Positions 12,217 to 12,461 of a stretch of DNA of 12,461 nt are shown piece after piece. Both the position numbers and the translations under genes were made by a program. The notes under the pieces were generated by a model. The model was not told where the DNA came from. It made no database searches and was given only the letters and a program-made list of their open reading frames with translations. The DNA is taken from positions 1-12,461 of the forward strand of contig QQUD01000814.1 of assembly GCA_008501785.1 (NCBI GenBank). Direction: 5' to 3'. Every line of letters begins with the position of its first letter. Position 1 is the first letter of the stretch. This DNA comes from Chloroflexota bacterium. Lineage in GTDB: Bacteria; Chloroflexota; Anaerolineae; Promineifilales; Promineifilaceae.

Positions 12217-12461
12217 AATTAGCTGGACTGACTGAAAGGATGATGTTAAATGTATTAACTTCTAAAATCCAACTGCTGCCGATTTCAAACTGCTGATATT
12301 CGTTGAAGTTGTCGGGGTGATGGGTGTAAGAACGGCCGTCTGTGTCAATCACCACCGTGTACATCTCTTCATAGTCCCCTTCACGCTGCTCAAGCCCCAA
12401 ATTTGGCGTGGGCCATTCTGGCGCAAAATTGTTGCCGCTGGTGCTAACCTGATCGACAACG
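12215..12461 (-). CDS. Unrecognised protein, C-terminal fragment (cut by window edge)
   Basis: The minus-strand frame is open from the right edge to TAA at 12215-12217, giving the last 81 complete codons of a longer gene. The fragment ends FEIGSSWILEVNTFNIILSVSPAN and contains YTVVIDTDGRSYTHHPDN, a beta-rich, soluble-looking sequence with many aromatic and acidic residues. Upstream residues (STSGNNFAPEWPTPN) look like a linker or extracellular loop. A TTG at 12400 is an in-frame start codon, but the frame continues past it without a stop, so the true start probably lies outside the window. I recognise no family. It is convergent with the small basic gene. Confidence 0.6.
   Translation of the reverse strand, partial: VVDQVSTSGNNFAPEWPTPNLGLEQREGDYEEMYTVVIDTDGRSYTHHPDNFNEYQQFEIGSSWILEVNTFNIILSVSPAN
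12332..12339. repeat. ACGGCCGT palindrome, copy 7
   Basis: Inside the right-edge partial gene, read as GAC GGC CGT TCT (D-G-R-S), codon position 2. Confidence 0.9.

Overview
The window looks like chromosomal DNA of a free-living bacterium of moderate GC content, most likely Chloroflexota (Anaerolineae-like). This assignment rests on overall gene flavour (a GT4 glycosyltransferase with a GAANMYCGSC N-terminus, a plain LAAC lipoprotein sugar-binding protein, a receiver-only regulator). No rRNA or marker gene confirms it. I see no tRNA, rRNA, CRISPR array, transposase or phage gene.

Layout. (1) Positions 1-5380, minus strand: a galactoside-utilisation locus. In transcription order it has a LacI-family repressor, an extracellular sugar-binding lipoprotein, two MalF/MalG-type ABC permeases, and the N-terminal 198 codons of a GH42 beta-galactosidase that runs off the left edge. 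The lacI-type gene has a near-consensus promoter. Three GTTACCG half-sites with centres exactly 12 bp apart lie on its start point, which points to autoregulation. No ABC ATPase is present, so a shared MsiK/MalK-type ATPase encoded elsewhere is probably used. (2) Positions 5714-9626, minus strand: a tightly packed operon of SAM methyltransferase, GT4 glycosyltransferase, membrane histidine kinase and receiver-only response regulator, behind its own promoter. The genes overlap or are 14 bp apart. (3) Positions 9652-10722, minus strand: a membrane protein with a potassium-channel-like pore loop (TLGYA). (4) Positions 10992-11789, plus strand: a crotonase-fold protein lacking both glutamates of classical enoyl-CoA hydratase, flanked by 8-bp-periodic repeat tracts. 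(5) Positions 12028-12183, plus strand: a 51-residue, extremely Lys/Arg-rich protein with a strong Shine-Dalgarno and a textbook terminator. (6) Positions 12215-12461, minus strand: the C-terminal end of an unrecognised protein.

How the genes work together: region 1 is a coherent import-and-hydrolysis module, with capture outside, transport through the membrane, and cytoplasmic cleavage by GH42 (no signal peptide). Region 2 joins two probable envelope or small-molecule modifying enzymes to a phosphotransfer pair that has no DNA-binding output; its function is unknown.

The most striking non-genic signal is the perfect palindrome ACGGCCGT. It occurs seven times in 12.5 kb, in all three codon phases and once between genes, against about 0.2 expected by chance. 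This resembles the highly iterated palindromes (HIP1) of cyanobacteria, with a different sequence. Other unexplained structure includes a long A-loop hairpin between the binding-protein and permease genes, a plus-strand terminator with no gene before it, a perfect 13-bp inverted repeat in a gene-free gap, and a structured leader upstream of the methyltransferase.
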